Origin: Fimbriimonadaceae bacterium
Lineage (GTDB): Bacteria; Armatimonadota; Fimbriimonadia; Fimbriimonadales; Fimbriimonadaceae
Direction: 5' to 3'
DNA length: 59,419 nucleotides
Assembly: GCA_024710805.1 (NCBI GenBank)
Contig: JANJUB010000125.1
Location: 1-59,419 of the forward strand
Shown: piece by piece, positions 26,331 to 34,590 of the stretch
Layout of the letters: every line of letters starts with the position of its first letter
How positions within the stretch are numbered: the first letter of the stretch is position 1
Translations under genes and position numbers: made by a program
Notes under the pieces: generated by a model
Database searches by the model: none
The model's input: only the letters and a program-made list of their open reading frames with translations
Told to the model about the DNA's origin: nothing

Positions 26331-26356
26331 GGGGCCACGGGAAACCGTGGCTCCCC
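26331..26356 (+). terminator. Strong intergenic hairpin between htpX and the zf-TFIIB gene
   Basis: CCACGG and CCGTGG pair around a GAAA tetraloop and extend to GGGG/CCCC with one bulge. No T-run follows, so it is more likely a processing, stabilising or partial-attenuation element within the operon than a full terminator. Confidence 0.5.
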
Positions 26357-26375
26357 AACCGGAGAGAGGAAAACC

Positions 26376-26711
26376 ATGAAGTGCCCAACGTGTGTTACCG
26401 CAGATCTGATCATGGCCGAGAGGCAGGGGATCGAGATCGACTATTGTTCGCAGTGCCGCGGAGTGTGGCTGGACCGAGGCGAACTCGATAAGATCATCGA
26501 GCGATCTCACCAGACTCAACCCCAGGCTCAGGCTCAGGCGGCGCAGCCGCCCCAACCATCGCAGCCGACGATGGTACAGCCCGTGGTGGTCGGCCACCCA
26601 GGCTACGTGCCACCTACGGCCGCCCCCGGTGCCGCACCCGGTCCCAACTATTACTGGGACGGCCGCAAGTGGAAGCGGAAAAAGAGCTGGTTCGAGGAGA
26701 TCTTCGACTAG
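26376..26711 (+). CDS. zf-TFIIB zinc-finger domain protein
   Basis: 111 residues. The N-terminal zf-TFIIB (PF13453) domain reads MKCPTCVTADLIMAERQGIEIDYCSQCRGVWLDRGELDKII, with the C-P-x-C and C-x-x-C zinc ligands and the typical GVWLDRGELD. A Q/P/A-rich linker (about 46-85) precedes a short C-terminal basic-aromatic segment (YYWDGRKWKRKKSWFEEIFD). The function of these small proteins is unknown; they often sit next to membrane proteases or transporters. A strong GGAGAGAGG ribosome site precedes ATG 26376. It is probably part of the riboswitch-headed operon. Confidence 0.85.
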   Translation: MKCPTCVTADLIMAERQGIEIDYCSQCRGVWLDRGELDKIIERSHQTQPQAQAQAAQPPQPSQPTMVQPVVVGHPGYVPPTAAPGAAPGPNYYWDGRKWKRKKSWFEEIFD

Positions 26712-26735
26712 CGACCCTATTCCCCAGACTCAAAC

Positions 26736-26764
26736 TTGACTCGAGCCTCCATTGGAGGTCTAGT
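26736..26764 (+). promoter_or_regulatory. Possible internal promoter before terC
   Basis: TTGACT (26736-26741) and TCTAGT (26759-26764) are 17 bases apart, and the spacer contains the dyad CCTCC-ATT-GGAGG (26746-26758). The -10 is a weak match. If used, terC could be expressed apart from the riboswitch. Confidence 0.35.
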
Positions 26765-26818
26765 GCACCTTGTGCCTGAGCAACAAGCCCGAACCAACCC
26801 GAACGAACCCAACAAACC

Positions 26819-27823
26819 ATGATGATTGAACTTGCCGGCATTCCCCTTTGGATATGGGGATCCTTCCTCGGCTTTGTCTTTCTGATGCTCGCCCTCGACT
26901 TGGGCGTGTTTCACAAAGAGGCCCACGTTGTCAAGATCCGCGAAGCGCTTGTCTGGAGCGGCGTGTGGATTGCCCTGGCCCTGATCTTCAATGCGGGCAT
27001 CTTCGCGTTCTGGGGTCAGATCTATCCAGACAGCGAGTACACACCCAAAGAGGCGGGTCTGGCATTCCTTGCCGGCTACCTCATCGAGAAAGCACTCTCC
27101 GTCGATAACATCTTTGTGTTCTTGATGGTCTTCGCCTACTTCAAGGTGCCAGCGAAGTACCAACACCGGGTGCTGTTCTACGGCATCGTTGGCGCGCTCG
27201 TGTTTCGCTCCATCTTCATCGCGGTCGGAGCGACCATCCTCGAGCGGTTCATGTGGACGATGATTCTCTTCGGGGCATTCCTCATCATCACCGGCATCAA
27301 GATGGTGAAGATGAAGGATAAGCAGATGAACCCGGACAACAACCCGGTCATCCGCGCCTTCCGAAAGTTCATGCCGGTGACCCCAGGCTACGAGGGCCAG
27401 AGCTTCTTCAAGCGAATCGATGGCAAGCTTTGGGCGACGCCGCTCTTCATCACGCTGCTCTTCATCGAGCTGACCGACGTGATCTTCGCCGTGGACTCCA
27501 TCCCCGCGATCTTCGCGATCACCACCGATCCGTTCATCGTGTTCACGTCGAACGTCTTCGCTATTCTCGGTCTACGTGCGCTGTTCTTCGCGCTCGCTGG
27601 CCTGATGAACCTGTTCCACTACCTGAGCTACGGCCTCGCGGCCATTCTCGTGTTCGTCGGCGGCAAGATGATCTATGCCTACCTCGAGAAGGTGGTTGTG
27701 CCGGAATGGGGCAAGTTCCCGGTTGCCCTGTCCCTCGTGATCATTGCCACGATCCTCGCGGTCTCGGTGTTCGCCTCGCTCCGATGGCCGCCGAAGAACC
27801 CGACCCACGCGATTCCCAGTTAG
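26819..27823 (+). CDS. TerC/Alx-family membrane transporter (probable manganese exporter)
   Basis: 334 residues with about nine membrane segments. TerC hallmarks are LMLALDLGVFHKEAHVVK near residue 25, KALSVDNIFVFLMVF and the matching FIELTDVIFAVDSIPAIFAI, with the paired acidic D-N/D-S intramembrane residues. TerC proteins such as Alx and MeeF/MeeY export Mn2+ or supply it to exoproteins, and alx itself is controlled by a yybP-ykoY riboswitch. Here the same riboswitch type stands two genes upstream. The leader before ATG 26819 (or 26822) is C/A-rich with no Shine-Dalgarno. The stop interlocks with that of the next, convergent gene. Confidence 0.93.
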   Translation: MMIELAGIPLWIWGSFLGFVFLMLALDLGVFHKEAHVVKIREALVWSGVWIALALIFNAGIFAFWGQIYPDSEYTPKEAGLAFLAGYLIEKALSVDNIFVFLMVFAYFKVPAKYQHRVLFYGIVGALVFRSIFIAVGATILERFMWTMILFGAFLIITGIKMVKMKDKQMNPDNNPVIRAFRKFMPVTPGYEGQSFFKRIDGKLWATPLFITLLFIELTDVIFAVDSIPAIFAITTDPFIVFTSNVFAILGLRALFFALAGLMNLFHYLSYGLAAILVFVGGKMIYAYLEKVVVPEWGKFPVALSLVIIATILAVSVFASLRWPPKNPTHAIPS

Positions 27824-28710
27824 GGTTTCGCGCCGGCCTTCACCCACGCCTCCAGCTTCGCCACCGTATCGGCGGGCAGGGGGCGTCCGGGAGGCATCAT
27901 TCCGCGCTTCACCGGTCGGATCATCCGGCTGCTGTCCGGGTCACCTGGCGTCACGTGCTTCGCGACTTCCTGGTACGACGACAGAACAACGCCCTTCTTC
28001 GCGCCACCGCCACTGTGGCAACCGATGCAGTTCGCATCCAGGATCGGCTTGATGTCGGCGAAGGTGAGCGCGGCACCGCCGGCGGGCGCTCCAGCTTCTT
28101 TCTTGGTGACACCGGCGGGTGCGACAAAGACGAACTCCGACTCGGCAATCGGCGTGTCACCAATCTTGAGTTCCTTGGCAAACACAAAGACCTCGGCCTT
28201 GTCCTTCGTCGTGCGGAAGCCTCGTACGACTCCGAGCTGATCGTCCATCTGGACGAGCAAGACCGCCTTATCCTTCCGGGTGATGGTCCAATCGGTAACC
28301 GCAACGTTCCTCAACTTTCTTGAGTTGCCCTTGGTCGCTGACGCGATCTGGTCACCCAACTTTTCGTTGAAGAACGCGGTGTAAACCCACGCGTTCTCCT
28401 GCAGCCAGACTGACGCGGGGGATCCGGCGTCAACGGGCGAATCCTCATAAGTCTTGCCCGATTTGTCATAAATCCAGATCTGCTTGCCGTTCGTCGTGAT
28501 CAGTTGCGCGGAACTGTCGATCCTCATCAGGTTCGGCTTCGAAAGCGTGACCCGGACATCTTCCGTCGTGCCGCCGATCACTGACGTGGTCAGGGTCATG
28601 GAGAGGCTCTGTGCGTCTTGAAGCTTCTTGACGTGGTCGTCGAAGGAGTTCTGCCAGAGAGCGACCGCCGCGAACGGTGTCAGGGCCAAAGTGAGTGCCA
28701 AGAAACGCAT
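27820..28710 (-). CDS. LolA-like domain fused to a cytochrome c domain
   Basis: 296 residues from ATG 28710 (MRFLALTLALTPFAAVALWQ, a signal peptide); a longer start at 28728 runs through the -10. Residues ~20-195 look like a LolA/DUF2092 half-barrel (LSMTLTTSVIGGTTEDVRVTL, QLITTNGKQIWIYDKSGKTY). Residues ~215-296 are a planctomycete-type cytochrome c with haem site CIGCHSGG after FADIKPILDAN, and a likely Met ligand in IRPVKRGMMPPGRPL. The combination suggests a secreted redox protein carrying its own lipid- or partner-binding module. AATATT ends seven bases before the chosen ATG. Confidence 0.75.
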   Translation of the reverse strand: MRFLALTLALTPFAAVALWQNSFDDHVKKLQDAQSLSMTLTTSVIGGTTEDVRVTLSKPNLMRIDSSAQLITTNGKQIWIYDKSGKTYEDSPVDAGSPASVWLQENAWVYTAFFNEKLGDQIASATKGNSRKLRNVAVTDWTITRKDKAVLLVQMDDQLGVVRGFRTTKDKAEVFVFAKELKIGDTPIAESEFVFVAPAGVTKKEAGAPAGGAALTFADIKPILDANCIGCHSGGGAKKGVVLSSYQEVAKHVTPGDPDSSRMIRPVKRGMMPPGRPLPADTVAKLEAWVKAGAKP

Positions 28711-28748
28711 GATGCTGAATATTGCCACATCGGAACGGCAATTCGCGA

Positions 28749-29396
28749 CTAACGCAGTTTCAGAAGCTTGGCAAGTTGCTTAGCTCGAGGGTGCTCCGCA
28801 TCCAAGCTCAGCGCTTCAAGCACCAAGATCCGCGCATCGTCTTCCCGCTTCATCTCGAGCAAGGCAGAAGCCTCCGCGATCAGGTAGTCGGGACTCGCCT
28901 TCACGAGCGTCCGCGCCAAACCGGCGGCAGCGGCGGCTTCGTCGAACTTCTGCAGGAAGAACAGCGATCGAGATGAAACGTAATGCGCCTCGGCGATCAT
29001 CGTGACCAGCTCCACCGGCGGCGTCTTGCTCGGCGGCGGCGCGAGACGGATCGCCTGCTGCATGTACTCCAGCGACTTCTGCCAATCGCCAAGCGCATAG
29101 GCAAGTTTCCCCGCCCCGAAGTACGGCTGATAACGCGCCGGGTCGTAGGCGATGAGCCCTTCGAAGTAGGCGAGAGCTTCCTTGACGTTGTCTTGTTCGG
29201 CCGAAGTTAGCGCTTCATCGCGGCCCGATTTTTCGAGTGCCGCTTTCGAGATCTTCTCGGCCTCGATCAAGTAGTTGTCTGCTTCCGCTGGAGTCCGAAT
29301 GGTGGGCACTTGGATCACGCGGGCTTGCTCGCCGCGATTGCATCCGACGAGGCCCACCGCACAAATCGAAAGAACGAAGACTCTAAACCACCACAT
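28749..29396 (-). CDS. TPR-repeat lipoprotein
   Basis: 215 residues with a lipoprotein signal (MWWFRVFVLSICAVGLVGCNRG; lipobox L-V-G-C at ~19). It is then mostly helical with TPR-like repeats: YLIEAEKISKAALEKSGRDEA, QPYFGAGKLAYALGDWQKSLEYMQQAIRL, SLFFLQKFDEAAAAAGLARTLV and ASALLEMKREDDARILVLEALSLD. It likely acts as a periplasmic scaffold. Its start overlaps the end of leuS by 14 bases, so it is translated from the leuS transcript. Confidence 0.75.
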   Translation of the reverse strand: MWWFRVFVLSICAVGLVGCNRGEQARVIQVPTIRTPAEADNYLIEAEKISKAALEKSGRDEALTSAEQDNVKEALAYFEGLIAYDPARYQPYFGAGKLAYALGDWQKSLEYMQQAIRLAPPPSKTPPVELVTMIAEAHYVSSRSLFFLQKFDEAAAAAGLARTLVKASPDYLIAEASALLEMKREDDARILVLEALSLDAEHPRAKQLAKLLKLR

Positions 29397-32214
29397 TGAC
29401 TAGCTTCCCCGGCACGATGATCACCTTGCGGATCGTCTGCCCGTCCGTATACACCTTGACTTTGGGCGATTCGAGCGCGGCGGCTTCCATGGCGGCCCTG
29501 TCCGCCGTCGCCTCAATCTCGATCGTATCCCGCAGTTTGCCGTTCACCTGAACGGCGATGGTCACTGTATCGTCGACGGTGAGCGAAGGATCGAACTTCG
29601 GCCAAGATTCGCCGTAGGTAAATCCAAGCCGACCAAGCGACTCCCAGAGTTCATCCGCCGTATGCGGTGCGGAGGGTGCCATCAGCAGCACCAGACTCTC
29701 GATCGCCTCAGAGATCGCCAGTTTCTCCGCGCGATTGGGCTGGAGTCCCTTGGTGAGGTCGCTCAGCGTGTTCACGTAGATCATCATTGCCGAGATGTAG
29801 GTGTTAAAGGCGAACCGCTCGATGTCCTCGGTCGCCTTCTGAATCGCCTGATGCGTCGCGCGGCGGAACGCGAGGCTCCTTCCCTCGGCGGGCACGGCAT
29901 CGATCTCCGCCTTCCAACCCACGTCGTAATGCGCGGCGTGATCCGAAACGAACTTGCAGACCCGACTCAGGAAGCGAACGGCGCCGTTCATGCCTTCATT
30001 CGACCACTGCACGTCCGTATCGAACGGAGCGACGAACAGCTCGTACACCCGTAGCGCGTCGGCACCGTACGACTCCACCGCCTCTTCGGGAGTCACGACG
30101 TTGCCTTTGCTCTTCGACATCCGCGCCCACCGGTAGAACTTCTGATCGTCCGGGATGCCCTCGGCTTCCTTGAAGGAGATCAGAACCCCTTCCTCGCCGG
30201 GGGCCAGCGTTTCGCCTTGCTTCGGATGGCGGTAGGGGGTCATCGCGAGGACTTGGCCCTGGTTCTTCAGCTTCTGGAACGGTTCCTTGACCGGCACGAG
30301 GCCGGCATCGAAGAGCACCTTCGTCCAAAAGCGCGCATAGAGGAGGTGCATGACGGCGTGCTCTGCGCCGCCGACATAGCAGTCCACGGGCATCCAGTAG
30401 TTCACCCGTTCCTGATCCCACGGCTTCTCGTCGTTGTAGGGATCGCAGAAGCGCAGGAAGTACCACGACGAGCAAGCAAAGCCACCCATGGTATCGGTCT
30501 CCCGGCGGCCCAGCTTGCCATCGAGATCCGTAACGTTGACGAAGTCAGAGATCTTCGCCAGCGGCGAAGACCCGTCGTCAGCAGGTTCGTAGCTCTCGAC
30601 GTCGGGCAGGTAGACCGGCAGGCAATCATCCGGCACGAGGTGCATTTCGCCGTCCTTGCTGTGAATGACGGGAATGGGGCATCCCCAATAGCGTTGACGC
30701 GAGATCAGCCAGTCGCGGAGCTTGTACTGGATCTTGCGCTCGCCGATGCCGTGACCTTCCATCCACTGCCCAAGCGCGGCGGTGCCTTCCTCGTAGGTCA
30801 GGCCGTCGTACTCGCCCGAGTTCATCATCACCGAATCCTTGGAAGTGAACACGGGAACGTGGTTCTTAGGATTCGCACAGTAGTCCTCGAGCGACGTGCC
30901 CGCGAGGTACTCCTCGGTTGGCTTGATCACCGGGACAACGTCCAGATCGTACTTCACCGCGAAGTCGAAGTCGCGCGGGTCATGGGCAGGGACCGCCATG
31001 ATCGCGCCCGTGCCGTAGTTCATCAGGACGTAGTCGGCGATGTAGATCGGGACCCGCTTGCCATTCGCCGGGTTGACGGCATAGCCGCCGGTGAACACGC
31101 CGCTCTTGTCCTTGGTGTCGGCGGTTCGCTCGGCGTCGGTTTTCCGGCGAGCCTGAACCTGATACTCCCGAACGGCCGGGCCCTGTTCGGGGGCCCGCTT
31201 GATGATCTCGTCGACCAGCGGATGCTCGGGGGAGAGCACACAGAAGGTGACCCCAAAGATCGTATCGACGCGGGTGGTGAATACGCGAAAGGTGAGCGGC
31301 TTCCCTTTGATGGCGAAGTCGTCGGAGCGCGTGATCGGCATCGGGTCGGCACCAACCTTCTGCGCGTGGATTCCCAGCTTGGCTTCAAGCGTGGCGATCT
31401 TCTCAGCGACTGCGCCGGGAACCTGTCCACCGGCTTCCTCGGCGACTTCCGCCTCGAGCGCGGCAAGTTGATCGGTGAAGCTGGTTTGTCCCGACTCATC
31501 GAAGGCGACCTTCAGTTCAAACTCGATACCCTCGCTGCGACCGATCCAGTTGCGCTGCATCGCCTTGATGCCCTCCGGCCAGTCGATATCGTCGAGATCG
31601 TCGATCAGCCGCTGGGCGTAGTCAGTGATCTTGAAGAACCACTGGGGAATCTGTCGCTTCTCAACCGGAGTGCCGCAGCGCTCACAGAGCCCCGCGACAA
31701 CTTCCTCGTTGGCGAGAGCGGTCTTGTCCTTGGGGCACCAGTTGACCTCGGCGTTGGCCCGGTACGCGAGTCCACGCTGGTACAGCAGCTTGAAGATCCA
31801 CTGCGTCCACTTGTAGTAGGTTGGATCCGACGACTTGAACGAGCGCGACCAGTCATAGCTGATGCCGACCAGGTCCATCTGCCGCCGGTACGTCGCCGCA
31901 TATCGGTCGATCATGGGCGCAGGATGGGTCTTGTTCTTGATTGCCTCGTTCTCGGCCGGCAGACCGAAGGCATCGAAGCCCATGGGGTGAAGCACGTTGA
32001 AACCCTGCATGTACTTCATGCGGGCAACGACGTCGTTCGGGATGTAGTTCCGGCAGTGCCCAACACTCAAACCTGCGCCGCTCGGATAAGGAAAGAAGTC
32101 AAGACAATAGAACTTGGGCCGGCCCGGTTCTTCGCGGGTCAGGAACAGTTCAGCCTTGGCCCATCGGGCGCGCCATTTGGCTTCAAACGAGGCAGGTTCG
32201 TAGCGGTCGGGCAT
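29383..32214 (-). CDS. leuS: Leucyl-tRNA synthetase
   Basis: 943 residues, slightly longer than the usual ~860-880. The first class I signature is PYPSGAGLSVGHCRNY: the common first histidine of HVGH is S here, a variant I believe is also seen in some Chloroflexi-type LeuRS. A zinc-like C-P-K..C-E-R-C insertion (WCPKDKTAL, GLCERCGTP) follows, then the CP1 editing domain (near GTGAIMAVPAHDPRDFDFA) and KMSKS as RMSKSKGNVVTPEE. It charges tRNA-Leu. The -10-like TAGTAA is 12 bases from the ATG. A TPR lipoprotein gene follows in the same unit. Confidence 0.97.
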   Translation of the reverse strand: MPDRYEPASFEAKWRARWAKAELFLTREEPGRPKFYCLDFFPYPSGAGLSVGHCRNYIPNDVVARMKYMQGFNVLHPMGFDAFGLPAENEAIKNKTHPAPMIDRYAATYRRQMDLVGISYDWSRSFKSSDPTYYKWTQWIFKLLYQRGLAYRANAEVNWCPKDKTALANEEVVAGLCERCGTPVEKRQIPQWFFKITDYAQRLIDDLDDIDWPEGIKAMQRNWIGRSEGIEFELKVAFDESGQTSFTDQLAALEAEVAEEAGGQVPGAVAEKIATLEAKLGIHAQKVGADPMPITRSDDFAIKGKPLTFRVFTTRVDTIFGVTFCVLSPEHPLVDEIIKRAPEQGPAVREYQVQARRKTDAERTADTKDKSGVFTGGYAVNPANGKRVPIYIADYVLMNYGTGAIMAVPAHDPRDFDFAVKYDLDVVPVIKPTEEYLAGTSLEDYCANPKNHVPVFTSKDSVMMNSGEYDGLTYEEGTAALGQWMEGHGIGERKIQYKLRDWLISRQRYWGCPIPVIHSKDGEMHLVPDDCLPVYLPDVESYEPADDGSSPLAKISDFVNVTDLDGKLGRRETDTMGGFACSSWYFLRFCDPYNDEKPWDQERVNYWMPVDCYVGGAEHAVMHLLYARFWTKVLFDAGLVPVKEPFQKLKNQGQVLAMTPYRHPKQGETLAPGEEGVLISFKEAEGIPDDQKFYRWARMSKSKGNVVTPEEAVESYGADALRVYELFVAPFDTDVQWSNEGMNGAVRFLSRVCKFVSDHAAHYDVGWKAEIDAVPAEGRSLAFRRATHQAIQKATEDIERFAFNTYISAMMIYVNTLSDLTKGLQPNRAEKLAISEAIESLVLLMAPSAPHTADELWESLGRLGFTYGESWPKFDPSLTVDDTVTIAVQVNGKLRDTIEIEATADRAAMEAAALESPKVKVYTDGQTIRKVIIVPGKLVNVVV

Positions 32215-32288
32215 GAGAACCAGAGTTTACTAGGTTCGGTCATTGGCCCTGAACCGACATCGGCCACGGCGGACCGGCGCCCGCCACC

Positions 32289-32711
32289 CTACTCAGTGAG
32301 GTGACAGTTGCATCGGTGCTGCAGCAGCAGGTTCAGCACGTGAAACAGTACGAAGCAGGAACCGCCGATGACCGACAACACGGTGGGCACCGAGCCGTGA
32401 TGATGATGTTGATGCACCGGCCAGCCATGCGAGAAGTCCTCGAAGTGGGCGACTACGATGGCGATCAGACCCATCACATAGAATAAGGCGGGCACAAAAG
32501 ACCCGTGCCTCCGCACCCCGTGGCGAAGCGCGACCGCTCCAACGATAACGGCGGTCAGGACGAACACGATGTCCACCCAGAGGCTGCCGAAGAACCCAAG
32601 TCCGAGCGAACTGAGCAACCCGAGGGCCACACCCGTGAGAATGCAGTGCACCGCGCAGACGGCACTTGCACATGCTCCCACCCGATCTAACAGCTTCGCT
32701 CGTTGCTCCAT
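32289..32711 (-). CDS. MerC-domain membrane protein
   Basis: 140 residues from ATG 32711 (MEQRAKLLDRVGACASAVCAVH). Four membrane segments are present. The N-terminal helix has the MerC-like C-A-S-A-V-C-A-V-H-C-x-L motif (cysteines at ~13, 17 and 21). The C-terminus ends LLLQHRCNCHLTE with another C-x-C-H, and a loop has PVHQHHHHG. MerC proteins bind or transport Hg2+ or related metals in the inner membrane. The longer upstream frame crosses the promoter (TATACT 32724-32729) and is rejected. An inverted repeat overlaps the start region. Confidence 0.8.
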   Translation of the reverse strand: MEQRAKLLDRVGACASAVCAVHCILTGVALGLLSSLGLGFFGSLWVDIVFVLTAVIVGAVALRHGVRRHGSFVPALFYVMGLIAIVVAHFEDFSHGWPVHQHHHHGSVPTVLSVIGGSCFVLFHVLNLLLQHRCNCHLTE

Positions 32712-32729
32712 ATACTGGTACAGAGTATA
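32711..32729. promoter_or_regulatory. Dyad over the MerC-gene promoter and start
   Basis: TATACT(32711-32716)-N7-AGTATA(32724-32729) is an inverted repeat. On the minus strand it provides GGTATACT as the -10 of the MerC-like gene and reaches the start codon. A metal-responsive repressor would be well placed here. Confidence 0.5.
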
Positions 32730-32804
32730 CCTAATTGCTCCCGATGTGCCGTAGAGGACCGCCATGGCACTCCGGGCCGCCTCCGAGCCCCTTGACAATA
32801 AAAC

Positions 32805-32835
32805 TTGTGACCTGAGGGGGAAACTCAGGTATCCT
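32805..32835 (+). promoter_or_regulatory. Promoter of the RRM gene with a dyad filling the spacer
   Basis: TTGTGA (32805-32810) and TATCCT (32830-32835, GG-extended) are separated by 19 bases, exactly filled by the inverted repeat CCTGAG-N7-CTCAGG. A 19-base spacer with a dyad is the layout used by MerR-family activators. The predicted leader to ATG 32947 is about 105 bases. Confidence 0.5.
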
Positions 32836-32946
32836 ATAGATTGGTTACGGATACGCGAATTGGAAAATTGAGTGAGTGAGTCTCGGAGCGTTCCTCCGCC
32901 TTGAAGCTTGAAGACCCGTCGCCTCCAACCAAGAGGAACAAACAAC

Positions 32947-33342
32947 ATGGCATCTAAGACCCTTTACGTGGGCAATATCCCCTATTCTGCTTCCGAGCAG
33001 GACCTGTTCGACCACTTCTCAGCTTTCAGCCCGACCCAGGCCCGCATCGTGCAGGGTCGCGGATTCGCGTTTGTCGATGTCGCTGCCGACCAGTGCGAGG
33101 ACGCCATCGAAAAGATGAACCAGTCCGACATGCAAGGTCGCCGATTGACCGTCAGCGAAGCTCGTCCTAAGGAGGGCGGCGGCGGTGGTGGTGGCGGCTT
33201 CCGCAGCGGTGGCGGCGGTGGCGGCGGCTACGGCGGCGGCGGTGGCGGCCGAAGCGGAGGCGGCGGCTACGGCGGCGGCGGCGGCCGACGGGGTGGTGGC
33301 GGTGGGGGTGGCGGCGGCGGCCGCGGCGGCGATCGCTGGTAA
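32947..33342 (+). CDS. Glycine-rich RRM RNA-binding protein
   Basis: 131 residues from ATG 32947, with AAGAGGAA upstream. One RRM (residues 4-80) has RNP2 as LYVGNI and RNP1 as GRGFAFVDV, and shortened loops as in cyanobacterial Rbp proteins. A low-complexity tail of about 50 residues is almost only glycine with scattered R, S and Y, ending in W. It likely binds RNA and may act in cold or stress adaptation, as bacterial Rbp proteins do. A long leader and a dedicated intrinsic terminator show that it is a single-gene transcript. The G-rich tail is prone to sequencing or slippage errors, but the frame is intact. Confidence 0.9.
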   Translation: MASKTLYVGNIPYSASEQDLFDHFSAFSPTQARIVQGRGFAFVDVAADQCEDAIEKMNQSDMQGRRLTVSEARPKEGGGGGGGGFRSGGGGGGGYGGGGGGRSGGGGYGGGGGRRGGGGGGGGGGRGGDRW

Positions 33343-33369
33343 TCCCAGCCTAGCAACCGAAACGAGACA

Positions 33370-33403
33370 GGCCCCGAGCGACAACGCTCGGGGCCTTTTC
33401 TTT
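33370..33403 (+). terminator. Intrinsic terminator after the RRM gene
   Basis: GGCCCCGAGCG and CGCTCGGGGCC pair perfectly (11 bp) around ACAA, followed by TTTTCTTT. The -10-like TAAAAC of the next gene starts three bases later. Confidence 0.95.
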
Positions 33404-33419
33404 GGTAAAACCGATGCTA

Positions 33420-34589
33420 ATGTCATCCCGCCTCAACGTCGGCCTCATTGGCTACCAGTTCATGGGCAAAGCCCACAGCAACGCTTATCGCCAGGTCAAT
33501 CGATTCTTCGATCTTCCCTATCAAGTCGGGATGCACACGCTTTGTGGGCGCACCGAGTCCAACGTTAAAGCGGCTGCGGATCACTTAGGCTGGGAGGGCT
33601 ACTCAACGGACTGGCGAGAGGTTGTCGCGAATCCCGACATTCAAGTCATCGACATCTCGACCCCGGGCGACAGTCACTGCGAGATCGCCCTCGCCGCCGC
33701 CGCCGCCGGCAAGATTGTGTTCTGCGAAAAGCCTATCGGCAACACGCTTGACGAGGCTCGACAGATGCTGGATGCCGTCCAGCAGGCCGACGTGCCTCAC
33801 GCGGTGTTCCACAACTACCGGAAGATCCCGGCCGTGGCGCTGGCCAAGCAGATGATTGAGAACGGCGATCTCGGCACGCCTTATCACATGCGGGCGACCT
33901 ACCTCCAGGACTGGATCGCCGACCCCAACTTCCCGCTCGTGTGGCGGTTGCAGAAGGACAGGGCCGGCTCGGGAGCCCACGGGGACATCGGTGCGCACAT
34001 TATCGACTTGGGCCGATACTTGGTTGGCGAGTTCGCTGAAGTGACCGGCATGCTCCACACTTTCGTAAAGCAGCGCCCGCTCGCCGGGGCCGTAGAGGGA
34101 GACCTCGGTGGAGCTGCTCAGAGCAAGTCCAGTCATGATGTCCCGATGGGCGAAGTCACCGTCGACGACGCGTCCGCGTTTCTCGTCCGGTTCCAAAACG
34201 GAGCGATCGGCACCTTCGAAGCATCACGGTTCGCGGTCGGGCGAAAGAACCACGGTCGCTTCGAGATCAACGGTTCGAAGGGCTCGATTGTGTTCAATCT
34301 GGAGCGGATGAACGAGCTGGAGTACTACAACGCGGACGATGCTCCCGGAACTCACGGCTTCAGGCTGATCCAGGCCACCGAAAGCCACCACCCCTACGCG
34401 GGGCGATACTGGCCCGTCGGGCACATCATCGGCTACGAGCACACATTCATCAATCTGGTAGCGGATGCGGTGACCGCAATCCACCGAGGCGACCTGCCCA
34501 CTCCCAACTTCTTCGATGGCTACGAGAATCAGCGCATCCTCGACGCGGTCGAGCGAAGCTCAGAGGCTCGCGGCTGGGTGAGTCTCTAA
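33420..34589 (+). CDS. Gfo/Idh/MocA-family oxidoreductase
   Basis: 389 residues from ATG 33420 ([22 protein letters not shown]); ATG 33414 is an alternative. The Rossmann motif is [17 protein letters not shown], the catalytic lysine motif is [15 protein letters not shown], and the C-terminal sheet has [19 protein letters not shown] with conserved H/D residues. It probably oxidises or reduces a sugar or inositol derivative with NAD(P). Actinobacterial- and Armatimonadota-type members of this length act on myo-inositol-like substrates, but that is not provable here. TAAAAC (33406-33411) ends eight bases before the ATG. guaA follows after one base. Confidence 0.88.
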   Translation: MSSRLNVGLIGYQFMGKAHSNAYRQVNRFFDLPYQVGMHTLCGRTESNVKAAADHLGWEGYSTDWREVVANPDIQVIDISTPGDSHCEIALAAAAAGKIVFCEKPIGNTLDEARQMLDAVQQADVPHAVFHNYRKIPAVALAKQMIENGDLGTPYHMRATYLQDWIADPNFPLVWRLQKDRAGSGAHGDIGAHIIDLGRYLVGEFAEVTGMLHTFVKQRPLAGAVEGDLGGAAQSKSSHDVPMGEVTVDDASAFLVRFQNGAIGTFEASRFAVGRKNHGRFEINGSKGSIVFNLERMNELEYYNADDAPGTHGFRLIQATESHHPYAGRYWPVGHIIGYEHTFINLVADAVTAIHRGDLPTPNFFDGYENQRILDAVERSSEARGWVSL

Positions 34590-34590
34590 C

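Noticed and set aside
26712-26818. A second yybP-ykoY aptamer directly before terC
   Set aside because: The gap lacks GGGGAGTAG, GTCGTCAA and AGACCTT blocks; only the 25328 aptamer has them.
30217-32304. 695-codon open frame opposite leuS
   Set aside because: It is the antisense of leuS with amino-acid composition typical of a shadow frame (rich in R, H, V, D and L) and no motifs.
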